The notes under the pieces: model-generated
What the model was told of the DNA's origin: nothing
Databases searched by the model: none
Seen by the model: the letters and a program-made list of their open reading frames with translations, nothing else
Position numbers and translations under genes: made by a program
From: EX4572-165 sp964581795
Lineage (GTDB): Archaea; Thermoplasmatota; E2; DHVEG-1
NCBI GenBank assembly: GCA_964581795.1
Contig: CAZOPW010000001.1
Span: forward strand, 18,758 to 82,757
Reading direction: 5' to 3'
DNA length: 64,000 nt
In this document: piece after piece, positions 1-8,491 of the stretch
How positions within the stretch are numbered: the first letter of the stretch is position 1
Layout of the letters: every line of letters starts with the position of its first letter

Positions 1-97
1 GTACATTGATTCAGCAATGATTGGAACAGGTTCACAAACGATTCGTGTTGTTGGACCCCAATCTGTTGTAGATGAATTTATATTCACTACTCCCTAA
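1..97 (+). CDS. Archaellum accessory protein FlaF/FlaG-type, C-terminal fragment
   Basis: An open frame enters from the left edge (first full codon at base 2) and ends at TAA 95-97, giving 31 residues. The tail has a TIRVVGPQSVVDEF-like ending. This matches the end of FlaF/FlaG (ArlF/ArlG) pseudo-periplasmic stator proteins, which finish in a beta-rich 'V..P.G..D.F.F' stretch. It lies 29 bp before flaH on the same strand, exactly where flaF or flaG sits in archaellum operons. Too little is visible to choose between FlaF and FlaG. Confidence 0.55.
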   Translation, partial: YIDSAMIGTGSQTIRVVGPQSVVDEFIFTTP

Positions 98-126
98 TTT
101 AATAAATTTATTGGAGATCTATTGGG

Positions 127-849
127 ATGTCTGACTTAAGTAAAACAAAATCATTAGTCCTTGAGCGGAATGGGGAGAAAGATGGTTTTGCTGAACGATT
201 TGGTCAAGAAATACCTGATGGATCATTCATTTTTCTAGAGGGAAAAGAGGGTGCTGGAAAAAGTATTTTTTGTCAACGGTTTGGTTATAGTTTTCTAAAG
301 CAGGGGCATACATGTACATATATTTCAACACAGTATAGTGTGAAAAGTTTTTTGAGGCAAACAGCTTCAGTTGGTTATGATACAAGAAAATTTCTTATGA
401 GTGGAAAGTTATTTTTTATATCTACTGAAGTTACACTCGCTGAACCAAAACCAAAGCATACATTTTTAGATGCTTTAACCACAACTAAAAAAATTTTTGA
501 TCCAGAAATCATTTTTATTGATTCCCTTTCAACACTTTTAAATGAAAGTTTGAATAGAAAGAATCTCGTCGATTTAACAAGTTTCTTTAACAGATTGAAA
601 GGGTCGGGTAAAATTATCATGGTGACAGCTAATCCCAATGATTGGGATAAAGAGATCCACAGTACGTTTCAGATGAACTGTGATATTCATTATCGAGTGG
701 CTCAAGAAAACATGCCAGGTATTGGATTAGTCTATAAATTTTACATTGAAAAATTCAATGGTGCACGTAATAGATATGAACCTGCAACTACATTTAAAGT
801 TCAACCGGGAGCGGGACTAACCATTGAAACAAGTGGTGTCGCATTCTAA
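127..849 (+). CDS. flaH: FlaH (ArlH), archaellum motor KaiC-like ATP-binding protein
   Basis: This 240-residue protein is a RecA/KaiC-fold ATP-binding protein that forms a ring at the cytoplasmic base of the archaellum and works with FlaI. The Walker A loop GKEGAGKS is at residues 39-46 and a Walker B-like strand IIFIDS at 128-133. Length and layout fit the FlaH family. It starts the visible motor run flaH-flaI-flaI-flaJ, with 12 bp to the first flaI. The start is the ATG after a weak GGAGAT site. FlaH proteins usually bind ATP but hydrolyse it poorly; that is family knowledge and cannot be read here. Confidence 0.93.
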   Translation: MSDLSKTKSLVLERNGEKDGFAERFGQEIPDGSFIFLEGKEGAGKSIFCQRFGYSFLKQGHTCTYISTQYSVKSFLRQTASVGYDTRKFLMSGKLFFISTEVTLAEPKPKHTFLDALTTTKKIFDPEIIFIDSLSTLLNESLNRKNLVDLTSFFNRLKGSGKIIMVTANPNDWDKEIHSTFQMNCDIHYRVAQENMPGIGLVYKFYIEKFNGARNRYEPATTFKVQPGAGLTIETSGVAF

Positions 850-861
850 GGAGATTAGATT

Positions 862-2493
862 ATGACTAAGATGGATTCAGATGAGGAAAAACAATTAATT
901 GAAAATAATCCGCATTTGAAAAAATATATTGATAACATCTCCTTGAAAATGAGTAAACCAACGTTTTATGTAAAAATTCCAAAAGAGGAAAAAGAAAATA
1001 AATTCCCTAATCTTATTTATCCTACAAAAGGAATAGTATTTATCCATATGTATAGGACTCCAGAAATGGAGCAAATTGAATATCATGCAGTTGAACCAAA
1101 ATTAACTAATGATCAAATAAAAAAGCGTAATGCAGTTCTTGAACGAATGTATGAAAAAGCTCATTTTTATGCAAATATCAAAAGTCCTGACGATTTAAGA
1201 AAAGCTATCAGTACACTACTTGATAATATAACAGTAGTTGATGAATCAGCAACTTCACTTGATGAAGAAAAAAAAAGAGGGAAAATTAGGTTAACAAGTG
1301 AAGATAAAATCGCGATTAAATATGATATAACAAAAGAAATCATTGGTGGAGGACCACTTGAACCATTAATGCGTGATCCCAATATCGAAGATATACATAT
1401 TTTAACAGGCGAAGATGTTCATTTAATCCATAAAGTGTTTGATTTAGTCCGAACTAATATTTACATTGATCCGAATTGGGCAAATTCTTTTTCCCAAGAT
1501 TTCAGTGAAAAAATTGGAAGTCCCGTTAGTGACGGTGTACCAATCGCTGATGGCACACTTCCAGATGGAAGTCGTGTCAATATTATCCATCCAAATGATG
1601 TTAGTTTAAAAGGACCAAGTATGACGGTTCGAAAATTTAGTGAAACACCGATAAGTATCACGCAAATCATTAATTGGGGGACGATGAGTAGCTACATTGC
1701 TGCATATATTTGGATTGCTGTTCAATATGGAAGAAGTTTTTTTGTGTGTGGTGAAACAGCATCCGGAAAAACAACGACAACAAATGCAGTTATTCCCTTT
1801 ATTCCCCCAGATAGAAAAATTTACTCAGCGGAAAACACTCCTGAAGTTCAAGTGCCTCATCCTGTTTGGCAGCAATTACTTACAAGGACAACTGGGCCAA
1901 AAGAAAGCCATGTTGATTTAAACGATTTATTAAAAGCAGCATTACGATCTCGTCCAAATTATATTATACCTGGTGAAACCAGAGGCATCGAAGGACGAGT
2001 AGTGTTTCAAGCGATGCAAACTGGCCACCCTTGTATCACTACATTTCACGCTGGATCAGTAACAAAAGTTATCCAACGATTTACTGGTGATCCAATTCGT
2101 ATCCCTAAACCTTTCATGGACAATCTTGATTTTGTTATCATTCAGTTAGCAGTTGACAGAAAAGGAAAACGATTACGGCGAGTGATTTCTGTTGATGAAA
2201 TAGAAGGATATAATTCAGCTGTGGATGGTGTGATTACACGGAAAGCGTTCGAATGGAATTCCGCTTCAGATCAACATATGTTTAAGGCAAATCGAAATAG
2301 TTACATTTTAGAAGATCGTATTGCAAAGACTGCAGGATATGAAAATCCAACTGAAATTTATGATGAGCTTGATTTGCGGAAGCGGATTTTAGATCGAATG
2401 ATTGAAGAAAAAATCTTTGATTATTATGAAGTCGTTCAATTTATTTGGACGTATTTTAGAGAAGGCGTTGATGGTCTTCCAATAACCATATAA
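862..2493 (+). CDS. flaI: FlaI (ArlI) archaellum motor ATPase, copy 1
   Basis: This 543-residue protein belongs to the type II/IV secretion ATPase superfamily and powers archaellum assembly and rotation. The N-terminal domain (about 1-160) precedes an ATPase domain with Walker A GETASGKT at 297-304, a Walker B/Glu region around the RSRPNYIIPGETRG segment, and a His box near TGHPCITTFHAGS. All core motifs look intact. The start ATG follows a strong GGAG site at 849-852. The gene is followed after 29 bp by a second full-length flaI, which is unusual because one copy per operon is normal. See the flaI duplication finding for nucleotide identity between the two. Confidence 0.95.
   Translation: MTKMDSDEEKQLIENNPHLKKYIDNISLKMSKPTFYVKIPKEEKENKFPNLIYPTKGIVFIHMYRTPEMEQIEYHAVEPKLTNDQIKKRNAVLERMYEKAHFYANIKSPDDLRKAISTLLDNITVVDESATSLDEEKKRGKIRLTSEDKIAIKYDITKEIIGGGPLEPLMRDPNIEDIHILTGEDVHLIHKVFDLVRTNIYIDPNWANSFSQDFSEKIGSPVSDGVPIADGTLPDGSRVNIIHPNDVSLKGPSMTVRKFSETPISITQIINWGTMSSYIAAYIWIAVQYGRSFFVCGETASGKTTTTNAVIPFIPPDRKIYSAENTPEVQVPHPVWQQLLTRTTGPKESHVDLNDLLKAALRSRPNYIIPGETRGIEGRVVFQAMQTGHPCITTFHAGSVTKVIQRFTGDPIRIPKPFMDNLDFVIIQLAVDRKGKRLRRVISVDEIEGYNSAVDGVITRKAFEWNSASDQHMFKANRNSYILEDRIAKTAGYENPTEIYDELDLRKRILDRMIEEKIFDYYEVVQFIWTYFREGVDGLPITI
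2005..2084 (+). repeat. 80-bp block identical between the two flaI genes (copy 1)
   Basis: Bases 2005-2084 are identical to 3711-3790 in the second flaI. Flanking codons differ at many synonymous positions. The block encodes the conserved QAMQTGHPCITTFHAGS region. Perfect identity inside diverged paralogues suggests local gene conversion. Confidence 0.8.
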
Positions 2494-2522
2494 ATAAAGA
2501 AATATTACAAATATGCGATGGG

Positions 2523-4199
2523 GTGGACTTGTTGGCTGATGACGACAAAATGACTGAGGAAGAAATTCAAGAATTGATTGATAAACATCCTCATCTTCAA
2601 ACATATTTAAAAAATATTGAAGTAAAGATGAAACGGCCTGAGTTTTTCAAAAAAATTCCGAAATCCAAAGAAAGTGAAGAATTTCCAAATCTAATTTACC
2701 CAACAAAAGGATCAGTTTTTATTCACATATACCGGCTTCCTGAAATGGATGAACGTATTTATCAGTCTATTGAACCTGAACTTGATGATGAAGCGGAAAA
2801 AAAATTCAAAGATATGTTGAAGATAATTGTAAAAAAAGCACCAGAGAAAAAAAGTGCTGTTTCTGACGATGAATTAAAAGAAATTTTTATTGAACTTATG
2901 AATGAAATCATCGAGATTGATGAAAACGCATACTCTTATGAACCATTAGAAAAGAAAGGGTTGTTTAACAAACAGAAAATGGCAACAAAGATTAAAGCTA
3001 CTTCACCGCAAAAAGAAGCAATGAAATATTCTCTTATTAAGGAACAAATTGGTGGGGGACCACTAGAACCCTTTATGCGAGATATCTACTTGGAAGATAT
3101 TCATATTATTGCTGGCGAAAATGTGCACGCAATTCATAAAGTATTTGATATGATTAAAACAAATATTTTGATTCCAAAAGAAGAATCATTTGTTTTTGCT
3201 CGGAAATTAAGTGAAAAGATGGGTGCTGCAGTAAGTGAAGCTCAACCAATTGTAGATGCTACGATGCCAGATGGCAGTCGAGGAAATTTAATTTATCCTG
3301 AATCAGTAAGTATTAAAGGACCAAGTATTACTATTCGTAAATTTGCCGAAACCCCGATAAGTATCACGCAAATCATAAATTGGGGAACATTAAGTAGTGG
3401 AATTGGAGCATATCTTTGGCTTGCATTACAATACGGGAGAAGTTTTTTTGTTTGTGGGGAAACCGCATCGGGAAAAACAACGACAACTAATGCAGTCATC
3501 CCATTCATACCTCCAGATAAAAAAGTTTACACTGCAGAAAATACTCCAGAACTTCATGTTCCTCATACTGTATGGCAGCAGTTATTAACTCGAACCGCAG
3601 ATACAGAAGAGGGGAGTGTTGACTTATTCGATTTATTAAAAGCAGCATTACGATCTCGTCCCGACTATATTATCCCCGGTGAAACTCGTGGTGCTGAGGG
3701 AAGTGTTGTTTTTCAAGCGATGCAAACTGGCCACCCTTGTATCACTACATTTCACGCTGGATCAGTAACAAAAGTTATCCAACGATTTACCGGCGATCCA
3801 ATCAATGTTCCAAAATCATTTATGGACAACCTTGATTTTGTGTTAATTCAAATGGCTGTGGAACGGAAAGGTCAACGTCTTCGTCGAGTACTTTCAGTTG
3901 ATGAAATCGAGGGATATAACAAAGCAGTCGATGGAGTAATGTCTCGGACTGCATTTGAATGGAAATCTGCTGAAGATCAACACCTGTTTCGAGCGAATAG
4001 AAATAGTTACATGCTTGAAGAACGCATTGCAAAGACTGCCGGTTATGAGGATCCCGCTGAAATTTATGAGGAATATGAATTACGCAAACACATCCTTGAT
4101 AGAATGGTGGAAGAACAAATTTTTGATTACTACGAGGTATGTCAATTCATTTGGACTTTTTATCGAGAAGGGATTGAAGCTTTACCCATTTCGATTTAA
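2523..4199 (+). CDS. flaI: FlaI (ArlI) archaellum motor ATPase, copy 2
   Basis: This is a second full-length FlaI of 558 residues. Walker A GETASGKT is at residues 312-319, and the Walker B, His-box and C-terminal motifs are all intact. It aligns end to end with the first copy: the C-terminal ATPase halves are close to identical, while the N-terminal domain (about 85-165) diverges and carries extra residues. The chosen start is GTG at 2523; an in-frame ATG at 2550 is possible, but neither has a strong ribosome site. It lies 29 bp after the first flaI and 19 bp before flaJ. Two intact paralogues could form mixed hexamers or serve separate roles (assembly versus rotation); that is inference. 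Confidence 0.93.
   Translation: MDLLADDDKMTEEEIQELIDKHPHLQTYLKNIEVKMKRPEFFKKIPKSKESEEFPNLIYPTKGSVFIHIYRLPEMDERIYQSIEPELDDEAEKKFKDMLKIIVKKAPEKKSAVSDDELKEIFIELMNEIIEIDENAYSYEPLEKKGLFNKQKMATKIKATSPQKEAMKYSLIKEQIGGGPLEPFMRDIYLEDIHIIAGENVHAIHKVFDMIKTNILIPKEESFVFARKLSEKMGAAVSEAQPIVDATMPDGSRGNLIYPESVSIKGPSITIRKFAETPISITQIINWGTLSSGIGAYLWLALQYGRSFFVCGETASGKTTTTNAVIPFIPPDKKVYTAENTPELHVPHTVWQQLLTRTADTEEGSVDLFDLLKAALRSRPDYIIPGETRGAEGSVVFQAMQTGHPCITTFHAGSVTKVIQRFTGDPINVPKSFMDNLDFVLIQMAVERKGQRLRRVLSVDEIEGYNKAVDGVMSRTAFEWKSAEDQHLFRANRNSYMLEERIAKTAGYEDPAEIYEEYELRKHILDRMVEEQIFDYYEVCQFIWTFYREGIEALPISI
3711..3790 (+). repeat. 80-bp block identical between the two flaI genes (copy 2)
   Basis: This is the partner of 2005-2084, identical over all 80 bases. 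Another shared run of about 32 bases covers the codons for the DLLKAALRSRP segment just upstream. Confidence 0.8.
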
Positions 4200-4218
4200 T
4201 ACTTTTGGTTGAGCTAAA

Positions 4219-5973
4219 ATGGCGAAAAAAAAGGAAAAAAGAAACAAAAAAAAACATGAGTTTCTTGATGAACTCAAGGTTTCTTACCGTTTAATAGAAA
4301 ATAAAAAAAAGTTTTATACGACAGTATTACTTCCTTTCATATTCCTTGGAATATTAGTTTTTACTCTTCCTTTTTTGCTCCCTGTTTTTCTTCCAGTACC
4401 CGTTTCTTTTCATCCTGCTACATTTATTATTGGCGGTATTGTCCCTATTATTCTTGGTATTTTCTATCCTTATATTACATTTAAAAATAAAGAAACAGAA
4501 ATTGATAGTAACATGCATTTTTTTATCACACACCTCCGAGTTCTAGCAATTTCAGATCTTTCTTTAAAAGATATTCTAAACGTACTTGGTGGAAAAAAGG
4601 TATATCAAAGCTTAGGTGAAGAAATCAAAAAAGTATCAATCCTCTCTACTCAATGGCGTTATCCAATGGCTAGTACACTTCATTTCGTTGCACTTAGGAC
4701 ACCAAGTAAAATTCTAAAGGATTTTTTAGATCGATTCTCACAGAGTTTAGATAGTGGAGTTGAACATCGAGAATTCGTTGAAACTGAACAAGAAGCAGTT
4801 ATGCAAGATTATAAAACAATGTATGAAACAAGCAATGAAAACATCGTTATTTTAAACGAAGTGTATGTTAGTATGCTCATTGCGATTATTTTTGTAATGA
4901 GTTTTGGTATTGTATTACCAATAATTATGGGCGCTGAAAGTATGACAACGTATACGTATCTTTCTTCGTTCATGCTAATTGTTGCTGAGGGATTATTATT
5001 ATATTTATTAAAATCAATCATTCCTGAAGATTATATCTGGCATCAATCTGGTGAAAAAAGTGAATTGCAAAAAAAGATGACTAAATGGTTTACAAATTCA
5101 ATATTGCTTTCAATCATAATAGGTTCAGCTTTATTATACGCTAATTTTTCATTAAATCTGCCTGTGATTGCAGATCTCCCATTGGAAATACTTATTGCAT
5201 TTGCGTTTTCTCCCTTGTTATTAGTAGGAGTGAAAACTATAATTGAGGAGGAAAATATATCAAGGAAAGAAAAAAATTTTCTTGGATTTTTAACAGGACT
5301 CGGATCTATTGCAACCATGAAAGGAGGGAAAGTGACCGAATCGGTTTACTATTTAAGTAGAAAGGATTACGGCATATTATCTAAATATATTCGCAGTTTA
5401 TATAGACGTTTACGAACTCGAATTGATGATAATGCAGCATGGCAATGGTTTGGAGTTGATACAAATAGTAATTTCATTCAACGATCGAGTGAAATGTTTC
5501 GTGAAGCAACTTATGCAGCCGCAAATCCAACCAAGGTTACAAAAATGATCGCTGAAAACATGAGGAAAATCCTTGATCTTCGTAAAAAAAAGTTTTCCAT
5601 TGTAAACACATCTATTGCATTATTCGGCGGTATCACTTTTGGTATTTCTTTTTCAATTTACGTTTCACTTGTCATTAGCAGACATTTAAATGATATCGTT
5701 TTAGAAACAGGAGACCCTTTTAGTCAACTAGACGGTATTAACATTGGAACACTCCTCTATACTGTTCCTCCTGAAACATATAATTTTATAGTATTAATCA
5801 TTTTTTTAGTGTTAATTATTCACTCTTTTATACTTGCTTACACCATAAAAGTAATCCGAGGAAGTCATACATATCTCACTTTTTTGTATTTTGTTCCATT
5901 CGTATGGATTATTTCTTTAACAAGTTGGGTTGTAGATATCTTTATTAGAGGAATGCTTACAGGCACACCTTAA
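4219..5973 (+). CDS. flaJ: FlaJ (ArlJ) archaellum membrane platform protein
   Basis: This 584-residue polytopic membrane protein is related to the GspF/PilC platform. FlaJ anchors the archaellum filament in the membrane and transmits the motion of FlaI. A very basic N-terminus (Lys-rich over residues 1-20) leads into paired transmembrane segments near 40-60 and 70-90. Two cytoplasmic T2SSF-like regions (about 110-210 and 355-450) follow, and hydrophobic helices near 220-265, 290-345, 465-490 and 525-575 complete the topology. It closes the motor operon; the next genes converge from the other strand. Confidence 0.93.
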   Translation: MAKKKEKRNKKKHEFLDELKVSYRLIENKKKFYTTVLLPFIFLGILVFTLPFLLPVFLPVPVSFHPATFIIGGIVPIILGIFYPYITFKNKETEIDSNMHFFITHLRVLAISDLSLKDILNVLGGKKVYQSLGEEIKKVSILSTQWRYPMASTLHFVALRTPSKILKDFLDRFSQSLDSGVEHREFVETEQEAVMQDYKTMYETSNENIVILNEVYVSMLIAIIFVMSFGIVLPIIMGAESMTTYTYLSSFMLIVAEGLLLYLLKSIIPEDYIWHQSGEKSELQKKMTKWFTNSILLSIIIGSALLYANFSLNLPVIADLPLEILIAFAFSPLLLVGVKTIIEEENISRKEKNFLGFLTGLGSIATMKGGKVTESVYYLSRKDYGILSKYIRSLYRRLRTRIDDNAAWQWFGVDTNSNFIQRSSEMFREATYAAANPTKVTKMIAENMRKILDLRKKKFSIVNTSIALFGGITFGISFSIYVSLVISRHLNDIVLETGDPFSQLDGINIGTLLYTVPPETYNFIVLIIFLVLIIHSFILAYTIKVIRGSHTYLTFLYFVPFVWIISLTSWVVDIFIRGMLTGTP

Positions 5974-5995
5974 CAATTAAGGAATTTTAATTTAT

Positions 5996-6011
5996 ATTTT
6001 TTCAAAAAAAT
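5996..6011. terminator. AT-only palindrome between converging transcripts
   Basis: ATTTTTT-C-AAAAAAAT lies in the 52-bp gap between the ends of flaJ and the last archaellin gene. It could end transcription in both directions by its T-rich runs, but in such AT-rich DNA it may be chance. Confidence 0.25.
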
Positions 6012-6025
6012 AATGTATCTTATTA

Positions 6026-6682
6026 CTATAAATCAATAATTGTTTCTGTATAAGTTGAAGGGGTTGTGAAATCAAAAATTGCTGATATTCCTTGTTCAGG
6101 AACGATTTTTCCCGAAACTGAGGATCTTGGTGCTATCCCTTCAAAACAAGCAGTTGTATTAACCAAAATACCAATCAGATCATTTCGATTTATGGAAGGA
6201 GTATCAACAGTGCAACTATTATCATTATCTCGAATTACTAAAACACCAAACTCCGTATTGCTTAAATTGCTCGTATTCAATGTTTGAAACAATCCATTTG
6301 TCACAGTTGTAGAAAAACTCTCATTATCAAATAAAAGAATTGGCATTTTTTGAGAATCAGATATTTGAAGACGTGCTTCACTTAAATCAATTGCTTCAGA
6401 TCCTGCAGTTGTTTTAACAAAAAAACAAAGCTGGGCGATCGATTCATTTGAAACATAACCACTCACATGAGTTAATCTCAGACCAGATGAAATATCTTTT
6501 ATTGTTTCCTGGCTTGTCTGCAATGCTTGTTGTTGCATAGAGTCCATTGTTTGAAATACAACAGATGCAGCAACTCCCGCGGAAATAATCATAGCAATAA
6601 AAATAATTAATGATCCAATTCCAATTGAAGCATGATCTTCAGTAGAGAACACACCCCCAGAGTATACTATTACCTTTCTCAC
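6026..6682 (-). CDS. Archaellin (fifth, most diverged copy)
   Basis: This 218-residue archaellin is a filament subunit. Its class III signal peptide has a hydrophobic helix after SIGIGSLIIFIAMIISAG. The likely FlaK/PibD cleavage lies just before SIGIG, with Ala at -1 rather than the more usual Gly. The assembly helix VVFQTMDSMQQQALQT and the C-terminal PSTYTETIIDL end align with the other archaellins here, but the middle differs. A TAGGAGGTG site precedes the ATG. It lies 194 bp downstream of the second B-type archaellin on the same strand and may share its transcript, with a hairpin in the gap. It is perhaps a minor or hook-like archaellin, by position only. Confidence 0.9.
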   Translation of the reverse strand: MRKVIVYSGGVFSTEDHASIGIGSLIIFIAMIISAGVAASVVFQTMDSMQQQALQTSQETIKDISSGLRLTHVSGYVSNESIAQLCFFVKTTAGSEAIDLSEARLQISDSQKMPILLFDNESFSTTVTNGLFQTLNTSNLSNTEFGVLVIRDNDNSCTVDTPSINRNDLIGILVNTTACFEGIAPRSSVSGKIVPEQGISAIFDFTTPSTYTETIIDL

Positions 6683-6828
6683 CTCCTAGCAATGATGTGA
6701 GTGGTTCAATTAACTTATTTTAAGAACCCATCCAATGAGAAGGTAATACAGTAAGCAGGTTATAAATCTATGGTTAAAACAAAAAATAGAACAATAAAAA
6801 AAAATGAAAAAAATCAAAAGGAGGGATG

Positions 6829-6862
6829 TTTTTTCCAATCTCTTAAAAAGAGAGTGGAAGAA
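6829..6862 (-). terminator. Hairpin between archaellin B2 and the fifth archaellin
   Basis: CCAATCTCTT (6835-6844) pairs with AAGAGAGTGG (6848-6857) with one mismatch, and A/T pairing extends the stem. T-rich DNA follows further along on the - strand. It may attenuate transcription or mark an mRNA processing point between highly expressed archaellin B2 and the last gene. Confidence 0.35.
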
Positions 6863-6874
6863 ATGACATCTCTC

Positions 6875-7619
6875 TATTATTGTAGTTTATAGATTTGATC
6901 AACGTATGTCATTGGTGTAGTAAACGAAATCACACCAGGTGACCCAATCTCAGGAATCACACGACCAAACACATCTGTTCGTGGTGGAAGTTGTGCATCA
7001 AACAAATATGAAGTATTTGTACAAATATACAAAATCGCTTTATCCCCACGATTCAACACGGGATTACTCGCAGTAATCGAACTATCTTCATCCTGCAACA
7101 CACCAATCGCAAACGTTTCAGCACCAGTCGTATTCCAATGATCTTCACCAATATCAAACATATCACCAGTCACATCACCAACAAAGGAAATATTGCCATC
7201 ACCAGTATCTGTCGCATTAGTATAGTTATAACGTACCAATGATTTTGTAGCACCGTTACTAATCAAGATATAAGTATTATTCAGATCGATATCATCCGAA
7301 CCTGGTCGAACCTTCACCACAACAGCAAGCCGAGACAAATTCTCAAGCTCAGTACTATTGGATTCATTTCGAACCCATCCAGAAACCTCAAAAACAGAAA
7401 TACCACTACTCACCTCTTTCCGAGTTTTCTGGCCAGTACTCAACGCCTGAATCTGCACGGTATTGCTTGTAGAAACCAAAACCGATGCAGCAATACCTGC
7501 AACCAAAACCATTGCAATAAACACAATCATTGCACCAATACCAATAGCAGCTTCATGATCTCGAATAAAATTCTTAACAAACATTCTCATTTCTATTCAC
7601 CTCCTTATTGCAACTCCAT
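6875..7619 (-). repeat. 745-bp perfect direct repeat, copy 2 (archaellin B)
   Basis: Bases 6875-7619 are identical at every position I compared to 9534-10278, offset 2659. The block spans the whole B-type archaellin gene, its ribosome site and the last codons of the A-type gene. The flanks diverge at once on both sides. Confidence 0.9.
6877..7590 (-). CDS. Archaellin B, copy 2
   Basis: This 237-residue archaellin has a class III signal peptide (MRMFVKNFIRDHEA followed by AIGIGAMIVFIAMVLVAG). The cleavage site is probably before AIGIG. After cleavage the hydrophobic helix forms the filament core, and the C-terminal beta domain carries several N-glycosylation sequons such as NATD and NTSY. It follows archaellin A2 by 14 bp with a GGAGGTGA site overlapping the end of A2, so the two are co-translated. 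The gene is identical in sequence to the copy at 9536-10249. Confidence 0.95.
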   Translation of the reverse strand: MRMFVKNFIRDHEAAIGIGAMIVFIAMVLVAGIAASVLVSTSNTVQIQALSTGQKTRKEVSSGISVFEVSGWVRNESNSTELENLSRLAVVVKVRPGSDDIDLNNTYILISNGATKSLVRYNYTNATDTGDGNISFVGDVTGDMFDIGEDHWNTTGAETFAIGVLQDEDSSITASNPVLNRGDKAILYICTNTSYLFDAQLPPRTDVFGRVIPEIGSPGVISFTTPMTYVDQIYKLQ

Positions 7620-8264
7620 TACATCATCAATATAAGAAGCGGGGGTTGTAAAACCAACAATTCCTGGTGAACCTTCCTCACAGACGACAATACCAGATAC
7701 ATCAGTTCTTGGAAGTAATCCACCAAATACTTCGTCTGTATTTATTCCTAAAATCACGTGATCTCCAAAATTAATAATTGGATTGTCTCTTGTGCATGAA
7801 TCATCAGCATCATTTAAAACAATTACACTGAATGAATTTGCACTACCATATGTGCCACTGCCAAATACATCTCCGTTTACATTCGAAGAGTTAGTGTATG
7901 TATCATCTGATCTCTCGTATGCTAATATATATTTCTCTGATGAATCTGATATTTCAATTATTGTTTCATGTAAATCAATATCTGGAGATCCTGCTTTTGA
8001 AGTTATCTCTATAGCCATTTTATCAATTGAACCAGAAGTATTATGACCTTCAATAGCTTCAACTTTCAATCCACTTGCTACTTCTGCGATAGTCTCCTGA
8101 CCAGTTTTTAACGCCTGCATTTCCAACCGCGTACTTGTTTGGATAAGTACAGATGCGGCAATACCTGCCACAAGAACCATGGCAATAAAAATAATCATTG
8201 CACCTATCCCAATTGCTGCGGTATCTATCTTTAAATTCTTTCCTAATTTTCTACATCCCATCAT
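7605..8264 (-). CDS. Archaellin A, copy 2
   Basis: This 219-residue archaellin was given the ATG at 8262-8264 as start because an AGGAGGG site lies just upstream; a 12-residue-longer frame exists but lacks such a site. The class III signal peptide ends before AIGIGAMIIFIAMVLVAG. Signal region, assembly helix (LEMQALKTGQETIAEV) and C-terminus (GIVGFTTPASYID..MELQ) are nearly the same as in archaellin A1 at 10264-10920. The central surface domain (about residues 70-150) differs. It is the first gene of the A2-B2 unit, with a hexamer array upstream. Confidence 0.93.
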   Translation of the reverse strand: MMGCRKLGKNLKIDTAAIGIGAMIIFIAMVLVAGIAASVLIQTSTRLEMQALKTGQETIAEVASGLKVEAIEGHNTSGSIDKMAIEITSKAGSPDIDLHETIIEISDSSEKYILAYERSDDTYTNSSNVNGDVFGSGTYGSANSFSVIVLNDADDSCTRDNPIINFGDHVILGINTDEVFGGLLPRTDVSGIVVCEEGSPGIVGFTTPASYIDDVMELQ

Positions 8265-8356
8265 CGGAACATCCCTCCTAAAAGTTACGTCTTGTAACAA
8301 TTAGGTTGTTTCTATCAACAATAAAACAAACGGTCTTATTATACCTTTTTTTTAGA

Positions 8357-8406
8357 TAGCAATACAAGTGTTAAGGCAAATGCATATGCATATGAATATG
8401 TTAAAA
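8357..8406 (-). promoter_or_regulatory. Hexamer array upstream of archaellin A2-B2
   Basis: Read on the + strand in steps of six, the best units are TGCATA, TGCATA, TGAATA at 8381-8398. Degenerate in-phase units (TAGCAA, TACAAG, TGTTAA, GGCAAA) run back to 8357. The array ends beside the T/A-rich stretch 8336-8356, which holds possible TATA elements for the - strand archaellin genes. The same hexamer type recurs at three other promoters in this window. Confidence 0.6.
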
Positions 8407-8442
8407 ATCAAGAAATGAATTTTGTCTTGTTATAAAAAGGGT

Positions 8443-8457
8443 AAATATAGAGTCAAT
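8443..8457. repeat. Target-site duplication of the IS, left copy
   Basis: AAATATAGAGTCAAT matches the right copy at 9446-9460 in 14 of 15 bases and lies 2 bp outside the left terminal inverted repeat. One mismatch suggests the insertion is not brand new. Confidence 0.7.
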
Positions 8458-8459
8458 TG

Positions 8460-8484
8460 TGTAGTACGAATATTATTTCGTTTT
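8460..8484. repeat. Left terminal inverted repeat of the IS
   Basis: It starts TGTAG and contains TTATTTCG. It pairs with the reverse complement of 9419-9445 with a 2-base length difference and a few mismatches. Confidence 0.75.
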
Positions 8485-8491
8485 TTCTTTT

